In this document: positions 52,906 to 61,944 of the stretch, in pieces | Layout of the letters: each line of letters begins with the position of its first letter | Position numbering within the stretch: the stretch's first letter is position 1 | NCBI GenBank assembly: GCA_034435035.1 | Contig: DAOTXW010000085.1 | Span: 1-64,000 of the forward strand | From: JAHEME01 sp034435035 | GTDB lineage: Bacteria > Chloroflexota > Anaerolineae > Aggregatilineales > UBA3940 | Direction: 5' to 3' | DNA: 64,000 nucleotides | The notes under the pieces: model-generated | The model's database searches: none | The model's input: only the letters and a program-made list of their open reading frames with translations | What the model was told of the DNA's origin: nothing | Made by a program: the position numbers and the translations under genes

Positions 52906-53499
52906 TTATCCGGCGGGCGGCTGAGCGAGCGGGGACTGGCCGACGGCATCACGGTAGTAGGGGGATAGGCCGGCGGCGTGCTCCGTCATATCGACCACCT
53001 GCCGGATGGCCGGGACGGCCTCCCGGATCAGGCGCTCCACGCCCTGCTGCAGAGTCTGGCGAGCCATGCTGCAGCCCTGGCAGCCGCCGCTCATCGTGAT
53101 GTAAGCCACATCGTCGCGCACGTCGAAGAGACTGATCTGCCCTCCGTGCGTCCCGGCGCCGGGGTTGATCTGGCGTTCGATGACCTCGGCGACTTCCCGC
53201 TGCAGGTCGCTGGTCCACAGGGGGTTGGGATTGTCGATCCGCAGCCGCCCTTCTTTCAGGTCAATCACCGAACCCTCCAGGCAGGCTGCTGTATCCGGAT
53301 CAATATACACGGGGAAATCCGGCGTCTCCACGACGCGATCCTCCGGTGTGCGATCGTCAGGACGCACGGAGCGAAAATCGTACCGGAACCCCTCCAGGCC
53401 GCGGCCCAGGATGCGCAGCCGGACGGCATACCCTTCCAGACTGCTGGCCTTCATAGCCGCGACGAGCCGGGCGCGGGCGGTATCGGTCAGGGTCAGCAT
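52906..53499 (-). CDS. NifU-like Fe-S protein with N-terminal IscA-like domain (copy 1)
   Basis: This 197-residue paralogue of the following gene has the same domain order, a C-x2-C pair in GGCQGCSMA, and a degenerate IscA-like N-terminus. The two genes are separated by 18 bases on the same strand, so a tandem duplication is likely. They might take sulfur from the desulfurase at 24.8 kb. The ribosome site is weak (GGAG 13 bases upstream). Confidence 0.9.
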   Translation of the reverse strand: MLTLTDTARARLVAAMKASSLEGYAVRLRILGRGLEGFRYDFRSVRPDDRTPEDRVVETPDFPVYIDPDTAACLEGSVIDLKEGRLRIDNPNPLWTSDLQREVAEVIERQINPGAGTHGGQISLFDVRDDVAYITMSGGCQGCSMARQTLQQGVERLIREAVPAIRQVVDMTEHAAGLSPYYRDAVGQSPLAQPPAG

Positions 53500-53606
53500 A
53501 GGGCGGTGCAGTCTCCACGGAAAAGATACTACGGGGAGTATAGCGAATCGGCGTCTGGCTGTGCCACCCGGCGCCGGGCCGGACTCCCGCCCTGCGGCGC
53601 AGCCTC

Positions 53607-53615
53607 TGCTACAAT
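53607..53615 (+). promoter_or_regulatory. Extended -10 element for the pentapeptide gene
   Basis: TGCTACAAT matches TGn plus TACAAT. The transcript would begin near 53622. The remaining gap from 53500 holds no other gene. Confidence 0.55.
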
Positions 53616-53659
53616 ACGGGCTGCCAGTTGCCTGTCTGATCAGAGAGGAGTGATCCGCG

Positions 53660-54121
53660 ATGGAATTCAGCCGCTACGAGCTGTACGATCTGCTGAACCG
53701 CCCCGGTCCGCTCTGGCTGGCCCGCGCCAATCTGGAAGATGCCAGCCTGGAAGGCGCTAATCTGTACCGCGCCATCCTGCGCGGGGTCAACCTCACCGGC
53801 GCGATGCTGCTGGGAGCCGAGCTGTCAGAGGCCAATCTGACGGCCGCCACGCTGACCCGCGCCATCCTGAGCTGGGCCAACCTGGCAGGGACGCAGCTTC
53901 AGGGGGCCAATCTTCGGAATGCCGATCTCCAGGGGGCTAATCTAAGCGGCGCCAGCCTGGTGGAGGCGATCCTGTTCGAGGCGAATCTGGAGGAGGCGGA
54001 CCTCACCGGGGCGGATCTCACCGGGGCCAGTCTGCAAAATGCCCGCGTCAGCCTGGAGCAGCTGCAGATGGCCGCGTCGCTGGCAGGCGCCACACTGCCT
54101 GATGGCCGGACTGCACGATAG
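53660..54121 (+). CDS. Pentapeptide-repeat protein
   Basis: The 153-residue protein starts after GAGAGGAG and is composed of about 22 A(D/N)LxG-type five-residue repeats from residue 20 to 130 (for example LQGANLRNADLQGANLSGA). This folds as a right-handed quadrilateral beta-helix. Some relatives mimic DNA and inhibit gyrase, but most are uncharacterised. No signal peptide is present. Confidence 0.92.
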   Translation: MEFSRYELYDLLNRPGPLWLARANLEDASLEGANLYRAILRGVNLTGAMLLGAELSEANLTAATLTRAILSWANLAGTQLQGANLRNADLQGANLSGASLVEAILFEANLEEADLTGADLTGASLQNARVSLEQLQMAASLAGATLPDGRTAR

Positions 54122-54150
54122 CGCCGGCTTTTAGTCCGGGGCGGGGTGGG

Positions 54151-54158
54151 TGTACAAT
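54151..54158 (+). promoter_or_regulatory. Candidate -10 for the membrane TPR gene
   Basis: TACAAT (54153-54158) is directly preceded by TG without a spacer base. The transcript would start near 54165, about 26 bases before ATG 54191. Confidence 0.35.
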
Positions 54159-54190
54159 CACCGCATGTTTTGTGACTGGCGGGTGAGGTT

Positions 54191-56620
54191 ATGACAAACG
54201 CATCCCCGGATGATCTCCTTCAACGCGGCATTGCGGCGGCGCGTGCCGGCCAGACGGAAGAAGCCCGGCGCTGTCTGGCGCAGGCGGTCCAGCAGGATCC
54301 GCGCAGCGAGATGGCCTGGCTGTGGCTGAGCAGCGTCCTTGAGGCGCCTGAGCAGCGCATTCACTGCCTGCGCCAGGTGCTGGCGATTAATCCGAACAAT
54401 GAATTTGCCCTGCGCGGCCTGGCCGCTCTGGGGGTGTCTGCCCCGCAGATGTCGCCGCAGGAAGCAGCGCCGGCGGCGGAGGCGTTTGCGGACGAGAAAG
54501 CTCCACCCGCCGCTCCGGCGCCGCCGGCTGAGCCTGAGGCAGCCGCCGAGGAGGCAGCCGCCCCCGGTGAAGCCGGCTACCGGGAGGCCGCTCCTGCGCC
54601 CGCAGCAGCCGCCCCGCTGACGCGCCGCCGCCGCGAGAAAGTGGTGTTCCCGGTGGCGTCGGTCGCTGATGGTGTGCCGCTGATCAGCCCGGAGGTGATC
54701 GCGTATGCTCAGCGTGAGGCTGGCGAGATGCTGCGCGAACTGGAGCGCGAACGCGATCGATCCCGGCTGGAGGTGGACTGGTACACCCCGGATCGCCCGG
54801 CGCCGGTGCGCCGGCTGGCGATCAACCCGCTGGTGGCGGCCATCGTCGGGAGCCTGGTCATCGTGTTCCTGACTGTGGTGCTCGTCTCCAACCTGTCGGG
54901 CTACATCCGGCGCACCCGCGCAGCCCGGGAGGAGGCCAGCCGCCCCACGCCGACGATCACGGTTGAACCGACCGCCACGGTCACGCCGAAACCGACGCGC
55001 ACGCCGACGGCCACGGGCGTGGCGTATGACACTGGCCCGGTGCTGCCTGCCGGCGACGCGCCGCGCGGCGATCGGCGCTTCGGCATCACGGCCACCCCGC
55101 CCTATATCGCGACCCCGCACCCGTCTCTGCCGCGGCTGACCGCTGCGGGCGAGGCTTTTCATGCCGGCCATTTTGAGGAAGCTGCCAGCCTGGCCGGGCA
55201 GGTGCGCGAGGCCGGCGGCGATGTGCCCGTTGACACGTATTTCTTTGAAGGGATGTCGCTGGCCTATCTGGGCGATCTGGAAGCGGCCCGGGCGGTGATC
55301 GATGCCGGCCTGGAGCGCGATCCGGCCTTCGCCCCGCTGCATGCCGCGCTGGGTTACGTGCATGCCCGCCAGGGCCGCCTGGAGCAGTCCCGGCAGGCCA
55401 GCGAACGCGCGCGGGAGCTTGATCCCGGGCTGCTGCTGCCGGTTCAGACGCTGGCCGAAGGCTACCTGGCGCAGGGCAACCCGGATGCGGCGCTGCAGCT
55501 CGTCCAGCAGGCCAAAGCAGTGGTTGGCCCCTACGATCTCAACCTGCTGGTGCTGGAAGGCCAGGCTTACCTGGCGGCCAACCGGCCAGCCGACGCTACC
55601 GCGGTGGGCAATCTGGCGTATTACATTGATCCCGGCTCCGAGGAAGCGACGCTGCTGCTGGCCCGCGGGCGGATCGCGCTGGGCCTGAACAGCTCGGCGA
55701 TGGTGCTGCTGGAAGATCTGCTTGACCAGGTTAATCCCTCCAGCGTGGCGGGCTGGACTCTGCTCGCCCGCACCTACGAGGCAGCCGGGCGGCCAGAAGA
55801 TGCCCTGCAGGCGTATGCCCGGGCTCTGCAGCTCAACGATCAGTCCGTGGAGGCGCTGGTCGCTCGCGGAGACTTCCTGCTGGAACGCGGTCAGGTGCAG
55901 CAGGCTTATACCGACTACGACCGCGCACTGTCCATTGATCCGGGCCGCGCCGATGCGCGCTACGGGCGCGCGATCACCGGCTCCGCGCTGGGCGAGTATG
56001 AACGGGCCCTTGAAGATCTGGAGGCCGTGCGGCGCGCCGGGCTGTCGAACGCGGAGGTCGAGATCTTCTACGTGCAGGCGCTGGTGCAGAATGGCAGCTA
56101 CCGCGAAGCGATCGATGCGGCGGCGGCGGCCCTCGGCGCTGGCCTCTCCCCCGATCAGCAGGCGCAGGTGCTGCTGGCGCGGGGCCGCGCCTACTACGAG
56201 CGCGGCGAGTACCCGGCGGCCCTGTCCGACGCGCAGGCATCGCTCTCCATCGCGGATACCGGCAGCGGGCACTACCTGCTGGCGCTGATCTATGAGGCGA
56301 CCGGTGAGACCCGGCTGGCGATCCTGGAGATGGAATGGGTGCTGTTCTTCGACCAATCCTTCGGCTACCCCTTCGCCGGGGAAGCCCGTGATCGTCTGGC
56401 CGCCCTGTATGAGGCGCGCCAGGCGGAGCTGGTGCTGAGCTACACGCCGACATTCACCGCAACGCCGACCAGCACGCCCCTCCCGACCAGCACGCCGACC
56501 CGGACGCCGACCCCGACGCGCACGCCGACGCCGACCCGGACGCCGACCGTGACGCGCACGCCGACCCTGACGGCCACGCTGCCGCCGACGCGGACGCCGA
56601 GTCCCACACCTACGCCCTGA
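54191..56620 (+). CDS. Membrane TPR protein with Thr/Pro-rich C-terminal tail
   Basis: The 809-residue protein starts with ATG after GTGAGG. An N-terminal TPR-like segment (residues 5-80) is followed by a Pro/Ala/Glu-rich linker (90-145) and a transmembrane helix (about 212-234). The following region holds ten or so TPR units (about 310-740), then a Thr/Pro/Arg-rich tail made of short TPTRTPT-like units from about residue 750. The N-terminal TPR is probably cytoplasmic and the rest outside, but topology is inferred. Such tails resemble O-glycosylated linkers. No enzymatic domain is visible. Confidence 0.85.
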   Translation: MTNASPDDLLQRGIAAARAGQTEEARRCLAQAVQQDPRSEMAWLWLSSVLEAPEQRIHCLRQVLAINPNNEFALRGLAALGVSAPQMSPQEAAPAAEAFADEKAPPAAPAPPAEPEAAAEEAAAPGEAGYREAAPAPAAAAPLTRRRREKVVFPVASVADGVPLISPEVIAYAQREAGEMLRELERERDRSRLEVDWYTPDRPAPVRRLAINPLVAAIVGSLVIVFLTVVLVSNLSGYIRRTRAAREEASRPTPTITVEPTATVTPKPTRTPTATGVAYDTGPVLPAGDAPRGDRRFGITATPPYIATPHPSLPRLTAAGEAFHAGHFEEAASLAGQVREAGGDVPVDTYFFEGMSLAYLGDLEAARAVIDAGLERDPAFAPLHAALGYVHARQGRLEQSRQASERARELDPGLLLPVQTLAEGYLAQGNPDAALQLVQQAKAVVGPYDLNLLVLEGQAYLAANRPADATAVGNLAYYIDPGSEEATLLLARGRIALGLNSSAMVLLEDLLDQVNPSSVAGWTLLARTYEAAGRPEDALQAYARALQLNDQSVEALVARGDFLLERGQVQQAYTDYDRALSIDPGRADARYGRAITGSALGEYERALEDLEAVRRAGLSNAEVEIFYVQALVQNGSYREAIDAAAAALGAGLSPDQQAQVLLARGRAYYERGEYPAALSDAQASLSIADTGSGHYLLALIYEATGETRLAILEMEWVLFFDQSFGYPFAGEARDRLAALYEARQAELVLSYTPTFTATPTSTPLPTSTPTRTPTPTRTPTPTRTPTVTRTPTLTATLPPTRTPSPTPTP

Positions 56621-56636
56621 TGACGGGCCGCCGGCC

Positions 56637-58850
56637 ATGACGCTCGAAACGCTGGAAGGGGCTGTTGAGCGGATCACGTACTACAGCCCGGAAGATGGCT
56701 ACAGCGTGATCCGCCTGGCGCCCACGACCCCGCTGGGCTTCTGGAGCGGGCGGGGCGAGGATGGGCTGGTGACCGTCGTCGGCAACCTGCCCGACCTGGT
56801 GCCCGGCGAGAGCGTGCGCCTGGAAGGCATCTGGCAGACCCACGCCAGCTATGGGCGGCAGTTCCGCGCCCAGCAGGTCACCCGCATCGCCCCCGCCACC
56901 ATCGAGGGGATCCGCCGCTATCTCGGCTCCGGGCTGATCAAGGGCATCGGCCCCGGCATCGCCAGCCGCATCGTCGATCATTTCGGCGCTGATACGCTGG
57001 AGGTGCTTGACCGGGACCCCGGACGTCTGTATGAAGTGGATGGCGTCGGGCGGCGGCGGGTGCAGCTGATCACCGCGGCCTGGGCGGAGCAGCAGCAGAT
57101 CAAGCAGGTGATGCTGTTTCTGCAGAGTCACGGCGTCTCCACCGGGCTGGCGGTCAAGATCTTCAAGACCTACGGCGACGATGCGATCCGCCAGGTGGAA
57201 AGCGATCCCTACCAGCTGGCCCGCGACATCTACGGCATAGGCTTCCGGACGGCCGACCAGATCGCGCGCAGCCTGGGCCTGCCTCCCGACCATCCACGTC
57301 GGCTGGAGGCCGGGGTGGTCTACGCGCTGGGCCAGGCGCTGGATGAGGGCCACGTCTTCGTGCCTGCTGGCGAGCTGGCTGGCGCCGCGGCCGGGCTGCT
57401 CGACGTGTCGGAAGCGGAGGCGGCGGCCGCCATCGAGCGGGCCGCGGCGGCCGGGCTGGTCCGGCGGGAGCCAATCCCCGGCGGCGAGGAGACGGCCATC
57501 TATCTGCTGCCATACTACCATGCTGAAGTGGGCATCGCCCGCTGCCTGAAGCAGCTGGCCGATGCGCCCGGCTCCTACCTGGAGCCGCTGCAGCAGACCC
57601 CATTCGGCTCGCTGATGGCGCGCATCAGCGCCGGGCCGGCCGTTGAGCTTTCGGCCCGCCAGCAGGCAGCGGTCGGCGCGGCGCTGGCCCACAAAGTCAG
57701 CATCCTCACGGGCGGGCCGGGGACGGGCAAGACCACGGCCCTGCGCGCGCTGATCGCGGCCCTGCAGGCCGGGGGCTGCTCGTTTGCGCTGGCCTCGCCG
57801 ACCGGGCGGGCCGCCAAGCGGCTCAGCGAGGCGACGGGCCAGCCGGCCCGCACCCTCCACCGCCTGCTGGGCTATTCACCGGCGCAGGGCTTCGCCTTCC
57901 ACGAGGAAAACCCGCTGCCGGCTGATATGGTGATCGTGGACGAGGCGTCGATGCTGGACGCGGTGCTGGCCTATGCGCTGCTGCGGGCCGTCGATCCCCG
58001 CTCCCACCTGCTGCTGGTAGGCGATGTAGACCAGCTGCCCAGCGTCGGCGCGGGCGACGTGCTGCGCGACCTGATCGCCAGCGGCCTGTTCCCGGTGACG
58101 CGGCTCGACGTGATCTTCCGCCAGGCGCAGGACAGCACCATCATCGCCAACGCGCACCGCGTCAACCGCGGCGTGCTGCCGGTGTTCCCGGAGGGCTCGG
58201 ACGATTTCTTCCTGTTCAACGTGGGCGACGAGCCGGAGCGGGCCGCCGAGATGGTCGTCGATGTGGTGCAGAACCGGCTGCCGCGCCGCTTCGGGGTCAA
58301 CCCTCTGGAGGATGTTCAGGTGCTGGCCCCGATGTACCGCGGCCCGGCTGGCGTGGCGGCGCTCAACCAGCGGCTGCAGCAGGCGCTGAACCCGCCCGGC
58401 CGGCCGCTGGAGCGCGTGCTGGGCGGGCGGCTGTTCCGGGTGGGCGATAAGGTGCTGCAGACCCGCAACAACTACGACAAAGAGGTCTTCAACGGGGACG
58501 TGGGCCGCATCCGGTCGTTCGATCTGGTGGAGCAGACCCTGGCGGTGGTCTACGATGACCGGGTGGTGACTTACGATTGGGCGGAAGCGGGCGATCTGCT
58601 GCATGCCTATGCGATCAGCGTGCACCGGTCGCAGGGCAGCGAGTATCCGGTTGTGGTGATGCCGATCGTGGCGCAGCACTATCTGCTGCTGCAGCGCAAC
58701 CTGCTGTACACGGCTATCACCCGCGCCCGGCGGATCGTGGTGCTGGTGGGGTCGCAGAAGGCGATCGCGATGGCGGTGAAGAACGAGACGGTCTCGCAGC
58801 GCTACACGCTGCTGGCGGATCGGCTGCGGGGGGCGGCTTCCGGGAAGTGA
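56637..58850 (+). CDS. recD2: RecD2-like ATP-dependent DNA helicase
   Basis: The 737-residue helicase starts 16 bases after the TPR gene. The N-terminal OB-like region (GAVERITYYSPEDGYSV) and helix-hairpin-helix (GSGLIKGIGPGIA) are characteristic of RecD2. Walker A is GGPGTGKTT, motif II is DEAS, motif III GDVDQLPSVG, and VHRSQGSEYPVVV plus LYTAITRAR complete motifs V and VI. RecD2 acts 5'-3' outside of the RecBCD complex. RecB and RecC genes are absent here. Confidence 0.95.
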   Translation: MTLETLEGAVERITYYSPEDGYSVIRLAPTTPLGFWSGRGEDGLVTVVGNLPDLVPGESVRLEGIWQTHASYGRQFRAQQVTRIAPATIEGIRRYLGSGLIKGIGPGIASRIVDHFGADTLEVLDRDPGRLYEVDGVGRRRVQLITAAWAEQQQIKQVMLFLQSHGVSTGLAVKIFKTYGDDAIRQVESDPYQLARDIYGIGFRTADQIARSLGLPPDHPRRLEAGVVYALGQALDEGHVFVPAGELAGAAAGLLDVSEAEAAAAIERAAAAGLVRREPIPGGEETAIYLLPYYHAEVGIARCLKQLADAPGSYLEPLQQTPFGSLMARISAGPAVELSARQQAAVGAALAHKVSILTGGPGTGKTTALRALIAALQAGGCSFALASPTGRAAKRLSEATGQPARTLHRLLGYSPAQGFAFHEENPLPADMVIVDEASMLDAVLAYALLRAVDPRSHLLLVGDVDQLPSVGAGDVLRDLIASGLFPVTRLDVIFRQAQDSTIIANAHRVNRGVLPVFPEGSDDFFLFNVGDEPERAAEMVVDVVQNRLPRRFGVNPLEDVQVLAPMYRGPAGVAALNQRLQQALNPPGRPLERVLGGRLFRVGDKVLQTRNNYDKEVFNGDVGRIRSFDLVEQTLAVVYDDRVVTYDWAEAGDLLHAYAISVHRSQGSEYPVVVMPIVAQHYLLLQRNLLYTAITRARRIVVLVGSQKAIAMAVKNETVSQRYTLLADRLRGAASGK

Positions 58851-58855
58851 GCCTG

Positions 58856-58885
58856 TTGACGGTAACTGTTTTCCCATGGTATATA
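58856..58885 (+). promoter_or_regulatory. Strong sigma70-type promoter of the caspase gene
   Basis: TTGACG (58856-58861, one mismatch to consensus) is followed 18 bases later by TATATA (58880-58885), which also has a TGG extension. The expected start is near 58892. It is the closest match to a full -35/-10 promoter in the window. Confidence 0.6.
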
Positions 58886-58943
58886 CAGTTTAAGATCGCC
58901 GCCGATTCGGATCCTTGCAGGATCTTCTCCCGGGAGGCTTTTG

Positions 58944-60968
58944 ATGGCGTTCCAATCCACCTATACAGGCTCTCACGCCCTTCTGGTTGCAATCAATGAT
59001 TATGGAGATGCCAGGCTTAGGCCACTGTATTCTGCTGAAGCAGATGCCCTTGCACTTGCGAAGGTGATCTCAGATCCGCCATATGAGTTCAGTTCCCACC
59101 TACTGCTAGGACATGATGCAACCAAGCAAGCCATTCTGAACAAACTGTTTGAACTCCAGCAGGCGGTAGCCCCTGATGATCGCGTTCTCATCTATTTTGC
59201 GTGCCACGGCTATATGCGCCCAGATCTGCAGGGCAATGACATTGGCTATCTTGCTGCTGTAGATACCGTTCCTGATAACCCCTTCACGGCACTCAATCTC
59301 ACAAATGAAATCGTCGGCACACGTAATTTCATCGGAGCCAAGCATATTGCTTTCATCTTCGATACCTGCTTTAGTACAGCGGCACTGGGTGTTGGCACAA
59401 GGTCAGTGGAGCCTTCTATTGAGGGATATTTGCTCAGAGGCGCGCATCAGGTGCTGGCGGCAGGAGATAAGGCAGTCAACGATTATCAGTCAATGACTAA
59501 GATCTTGATAGATGCGCTGACCCAGAATGTAGCTGACGATCCAAGCACGGGAATGCTTACGTTTACCAGCCTGGGGGCCTACCTCAGGGCCAGGATCACG
59601 GAGATTACAGGATCGGCTCAGATCCCGGCATTTGGCCCTGTAGTGGGTAGCGACAATGGTGAGTTCATCTTTCGCCAGCGCACAGTCAGTATTCCCACAA
59701 TGCTATTGAATGGCCTGAAAAATGCTAACCCAATGACAAGATATTTCGCACTCGCCGAAGCTGAAAACTACATACGGGATAACCCTGGCGCGGCTTCTGG
59801 AGTGCTTGACATCTTACGACGCCTGGCAACACTTGACCCTGACGCTAGTGTCAGGAGCCGGGCGCAAGGAATCATTGATAGCTTGGGAGGCCGCCAGGAA
59901 TCCCCACCAAGGCCCTCGTCGCCATATGAAGATCTTCTGGAACTGAGGCCCAATAAGCGCCTTGATGAGCAGCTGTTGCAATTGTCCATCGCTGTGGAGA
60001 GGGCTGATGAGACAGGAGATCCGGAGCGGACACTCAGAGCCTGCTTGGACCTCTACGCTTTTGTGATGGACAACCGGCAGCACTTTGGCCCCTCATCAGC
60101 CATGCACGTCGGCAATGCTGCTGTGATGGCAGAGAAGCACTCCAATATCAGACTTGCATCCGCACTGTATGAGCTAGCGCTTCAACTGGAGCCAGGTCGC
60201 TGCGTGACTGCCTTTAACTATCTGGATTTCATCATTGATAAGGAAGTCACAGATCTCTATCCAAGAGCACCGGAACTCTTTGACACAGTAGAGCGCAACT
60301 GCGAGCCCGAGGACAGGCTGGAGCAAAGGATCATGCTCCGAATACGGTTTGCGGTGCTTACAGAGCAAGAGCCATCACAGGAAGATTGGGAAGCATTGAT
60401 GGCAATGGTGCGCAATGATCCTGCTGATCGGTCATTAGTTACGCGGGCCCTCTATATGTGCGATGCTATCCGCAGTGCCGAAAATGCCAAGGCAATAGCA
60501 GTTCTTCACTGTGATGCGGGGGAAGGCGCAGATCACTGGTATATGCCCTTACGCGGAGTTGCAGATATCTTGGCCAAGTCAACAGGGGCTACCAGAAAAG
60601 ACGACGAACGGGTCGCTATGGAGATGCTGAGATTTTTCCTGGCCAATCCGACTTACCAGACAAGCGCCGAAGTACAACGCCAGCGCCGTATCATGCTATC
60701 GAATCTTGCTCTGCTTCTGGATACACAAGATTATGATGAAGAAGCGGGCCGCTACTGGTTCGAGGCTTATCGCCTTGAGCCGCGACCGATCAAGCCTTAT
60801 GCAATGTATTTACTCAGGGCAGAGCGAGCCGATCTAGCTGAAAAGGTGATGCGCGGCGAGCCGTTTGGAGACGAAGTCCAGGAGCCTCCGGTTGTGCCAG
60901 GCAGGCACCCGATGCCCGAGCACTGGATCACCGACCCCGCAGAGCGCTGGTGGGAGAAGTATCAGTAA
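58944..60968 (+). CDS. Caspase-like (peptidase C14) protein with helical repeat C-terminus
   Basis: The 674-residue protein is read from ATG 58944 (GGGAGG six bases upstream). Residues 1-245 form a caspase-like domain: HALLVAINDY at the start, catalytic His88 in FACHGY and Cys142 in FDTCFS. Residues about 250-315 look like a HEAT repeat, 320-340 are a Pro/Ser linker, and about 340-650 resemble TPR helices. It lacks a signal peptide and transmembrane helices. Two 60-base lines hand-counted here have 32 and 31 G+C, against 46 in the recD2 line at 58321, suggesting transfer. Prokaryotic caspases with repeats often act in programmed cell death or defence, but no partner gene flanks it. Confidence 0.88.
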   Translation: MAFQSTYTGSHALLVAINDYGDARLRPLYSAEADALALAKVISDPPYEFSSHLLLGHDATKQAILNKLFELQQAVAPDDRVLIYFACHGYMRPDLQGNDIGYLAAVDTVPDNPFTALNLTNEIVGTRNFIGAKHIAFIFDTCFSTAALGVGTRSVEPSIEGYLLRGAHQVLAAGDKAVNDYQSMTKILIDALTQNVADDPSTGMLTFTSLGAYLRARITEITGSAQIPAFGPVVGSDNGEFIFRQRTVSIPTMLLNGLKNANPMTRYFALAEAENYIRDNPGAASGVLDILRRLATLDPDASVRSRAQGIIDSLGGRQESPPRPSSPYEDLLELRPNKRLDEQLLQLSIAVERADETGDPERTLRACLDLYAFVMDNRQHFGPSSAMHVGNAAVMAEKHSNIRLASALYELALQLEPGRCVTAFNYLDFIIDKEVTDLYPRAPELFDTVERNCEPEDRLEQRIMLRIRFAVLTEQEPSQEDWEALMAMVRNDPADRSLVTRALYMCDAIRSAENAKAIAVLHCDAGEGADHWYMPLRGVADILAKSTGATRKDDERVAMEMLRFFLANPTYQTSAEVQRQRRIMLSNLALLLDTQDYDEEAGRYWFEAYRLEPRPIKPYAMYLLRAERADLAEKVMRGEPFGDEVQEPPVVPGRHPMPEHWITDPAERWWEKYQ

Positions 60969-61010
60969 GGCACGCAGCGCTGCGCCGACGCAGCCTCAGG
61001 CTGATAAAGA

Positions 61011-61042
61011 GGGATGCTCCCGGCACGTTCAGGGAGTATCCC
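61011..61042. terminator. Convergent terminator between the caspase and SDR genes
   Basis: GGGATGCTCCC pairs with GGGAGTATCCC through 11 pairs including one G-U, with a 10-base loop, and is followed by TTATTGG. It is the best hairpin near this gene end, only 43 bases from the stop. Confidence 0.6.
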
Positions 61043-61070
61043 TTATTGGTTTCCTCCTTCAGGCACTCCC

Positions 61071-61931
61071 TCATCGCCCGCTGATGGCCCGGCCGATCAG
61101 CCAGTCGCGCAGGGGGGTGGGCAGAGCTTCCAGCAGCAGGCGCAGCCGCGCATCGGGGCCGATCACGTAGCGGCTGCGCGGACGGCGGGCGGTCAGGGCA
61201 TGGACCACCGCATCAGCGACCCGCTCGGCAGGCACGCCCCGCGCCCCCAGTTCCAGCGAGACATCCACCATCGCCGCCATCGCCGGCCCGTACAGCTCGT
61301 GCGCCTGCAGCGGGTAGCCCCGCAGGCTGTCCTCCGCTTTGCCCAGCGACTTCTGCCAGATCGGGGTGGCGATGGAGCCAGGCTCGATGATCGCCACATG
61401 CATCCCCCAGGGGCGCAGCTCGACGCGCTGCGCGTCGGCGATCGCCTCCAGCGCAAACTTGGAGGCGCAGTACGGGCCGTAGAACGGGATCGCGCTGCGC
61501 CCGCCGATCGACCCTACATAGACGATCCGTCCGCGGCCCTGCCGCAGCAGCGGCATCATCGCCTGCATGACGGCCACCTGGCCCACCACGTTGATCTCGA
61601 TCTGCCGGCGCAGGGCGTCCAGCGGCACAAACTCCAGCGGCCCGGCGACGGCCACTCCGGCATTGTTGACCAGCCCGCTCAGCCCGTGATCGCCCACGGC
61701 CGCAGCGATGATCTCGCGCGTCTGCTCGATCGAGCGCCCCTCGGTGACGTCCATCAGCAGCGGGGTCAGGCGTTCAGAGGCGCGGGCACGCAGAGAATCG
61801 GCGTCCGCCGCCGAGCGCACGGTGGCAAAAACGCGGCAGCCCAGGCTGTCCAGACGCAGCGCGCAGGACAGCCCGATGCCGGTGGAGGCGCCAGTGATCA
61901 GGATGGCCCGGCTGGCAGGTTGTGCAGTCAT
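61071..61931 (-). CDS. SDR family oxidoreductase
   Basis: The 286-residue short-chain dehydrogenase starts after AAGGAG. The cofactor motif is GASTGIG (near residue 14), NNAG is at about 89-92, and the catalytic Ser, Tyr and Lys are in GSIGG and YCASK. The C-terminal RPRSRYVIGPDARLR is typical of the classical SDRs related to ketoreductases. NAD(P) preference and substrate cannot be told. Converges with the caspase gene. Confidence 0.92.
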   Translation of the reverse strand: MTAQPASRAILITGASTGIGLSCALRLDSLGCRVFATVRSAADADSLRARASERLTPLLMDVTEGRSIEQTREIIAAAVGDHGLSGLVNNAGVAVAGPLEFVPLDALRRQIEINVVGQVAVMQAMMPLLRQGRGRIVYVGSIGGRSAIPFYGPYCASKFALEAIADAQRVELRPWGMHVAIIEPGSIATPIWQKSLGKAEDSLRGYPLQAHELYGPAMAAMVDVSLELGARGVPAERVADAVVHALTARRPRSRYVIGPDARLRLLLEALPTPLRDWLIGRAISGR

Positions 61932-61944
61932 GCAGGCGGTCTCC

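Noticed and set aside
56440..56620. Tandem DNA repeats resembling a minisatellite or CRISPR-like array
   Set aside because: The repeats encode Thr-Pro units in frame and vary at third positions; there are no unique spacers of constant size.
54158..56677. 839-codon open frame on the minus strand opposite the membrane TPR gene
   Set aside because: An antisense shadow: low-complexity Arg/Gly sequence, no ribosome site and a sense gene with regular TPR units.
58944..60968. Craspase-type (TPR-CHAT) CRISPR effector
   Set aside because: Here the protease domain is N-terminal and the repeats C-terminal, and there is no gRAMP or CRISPR array nearby, so this is a different architecture.
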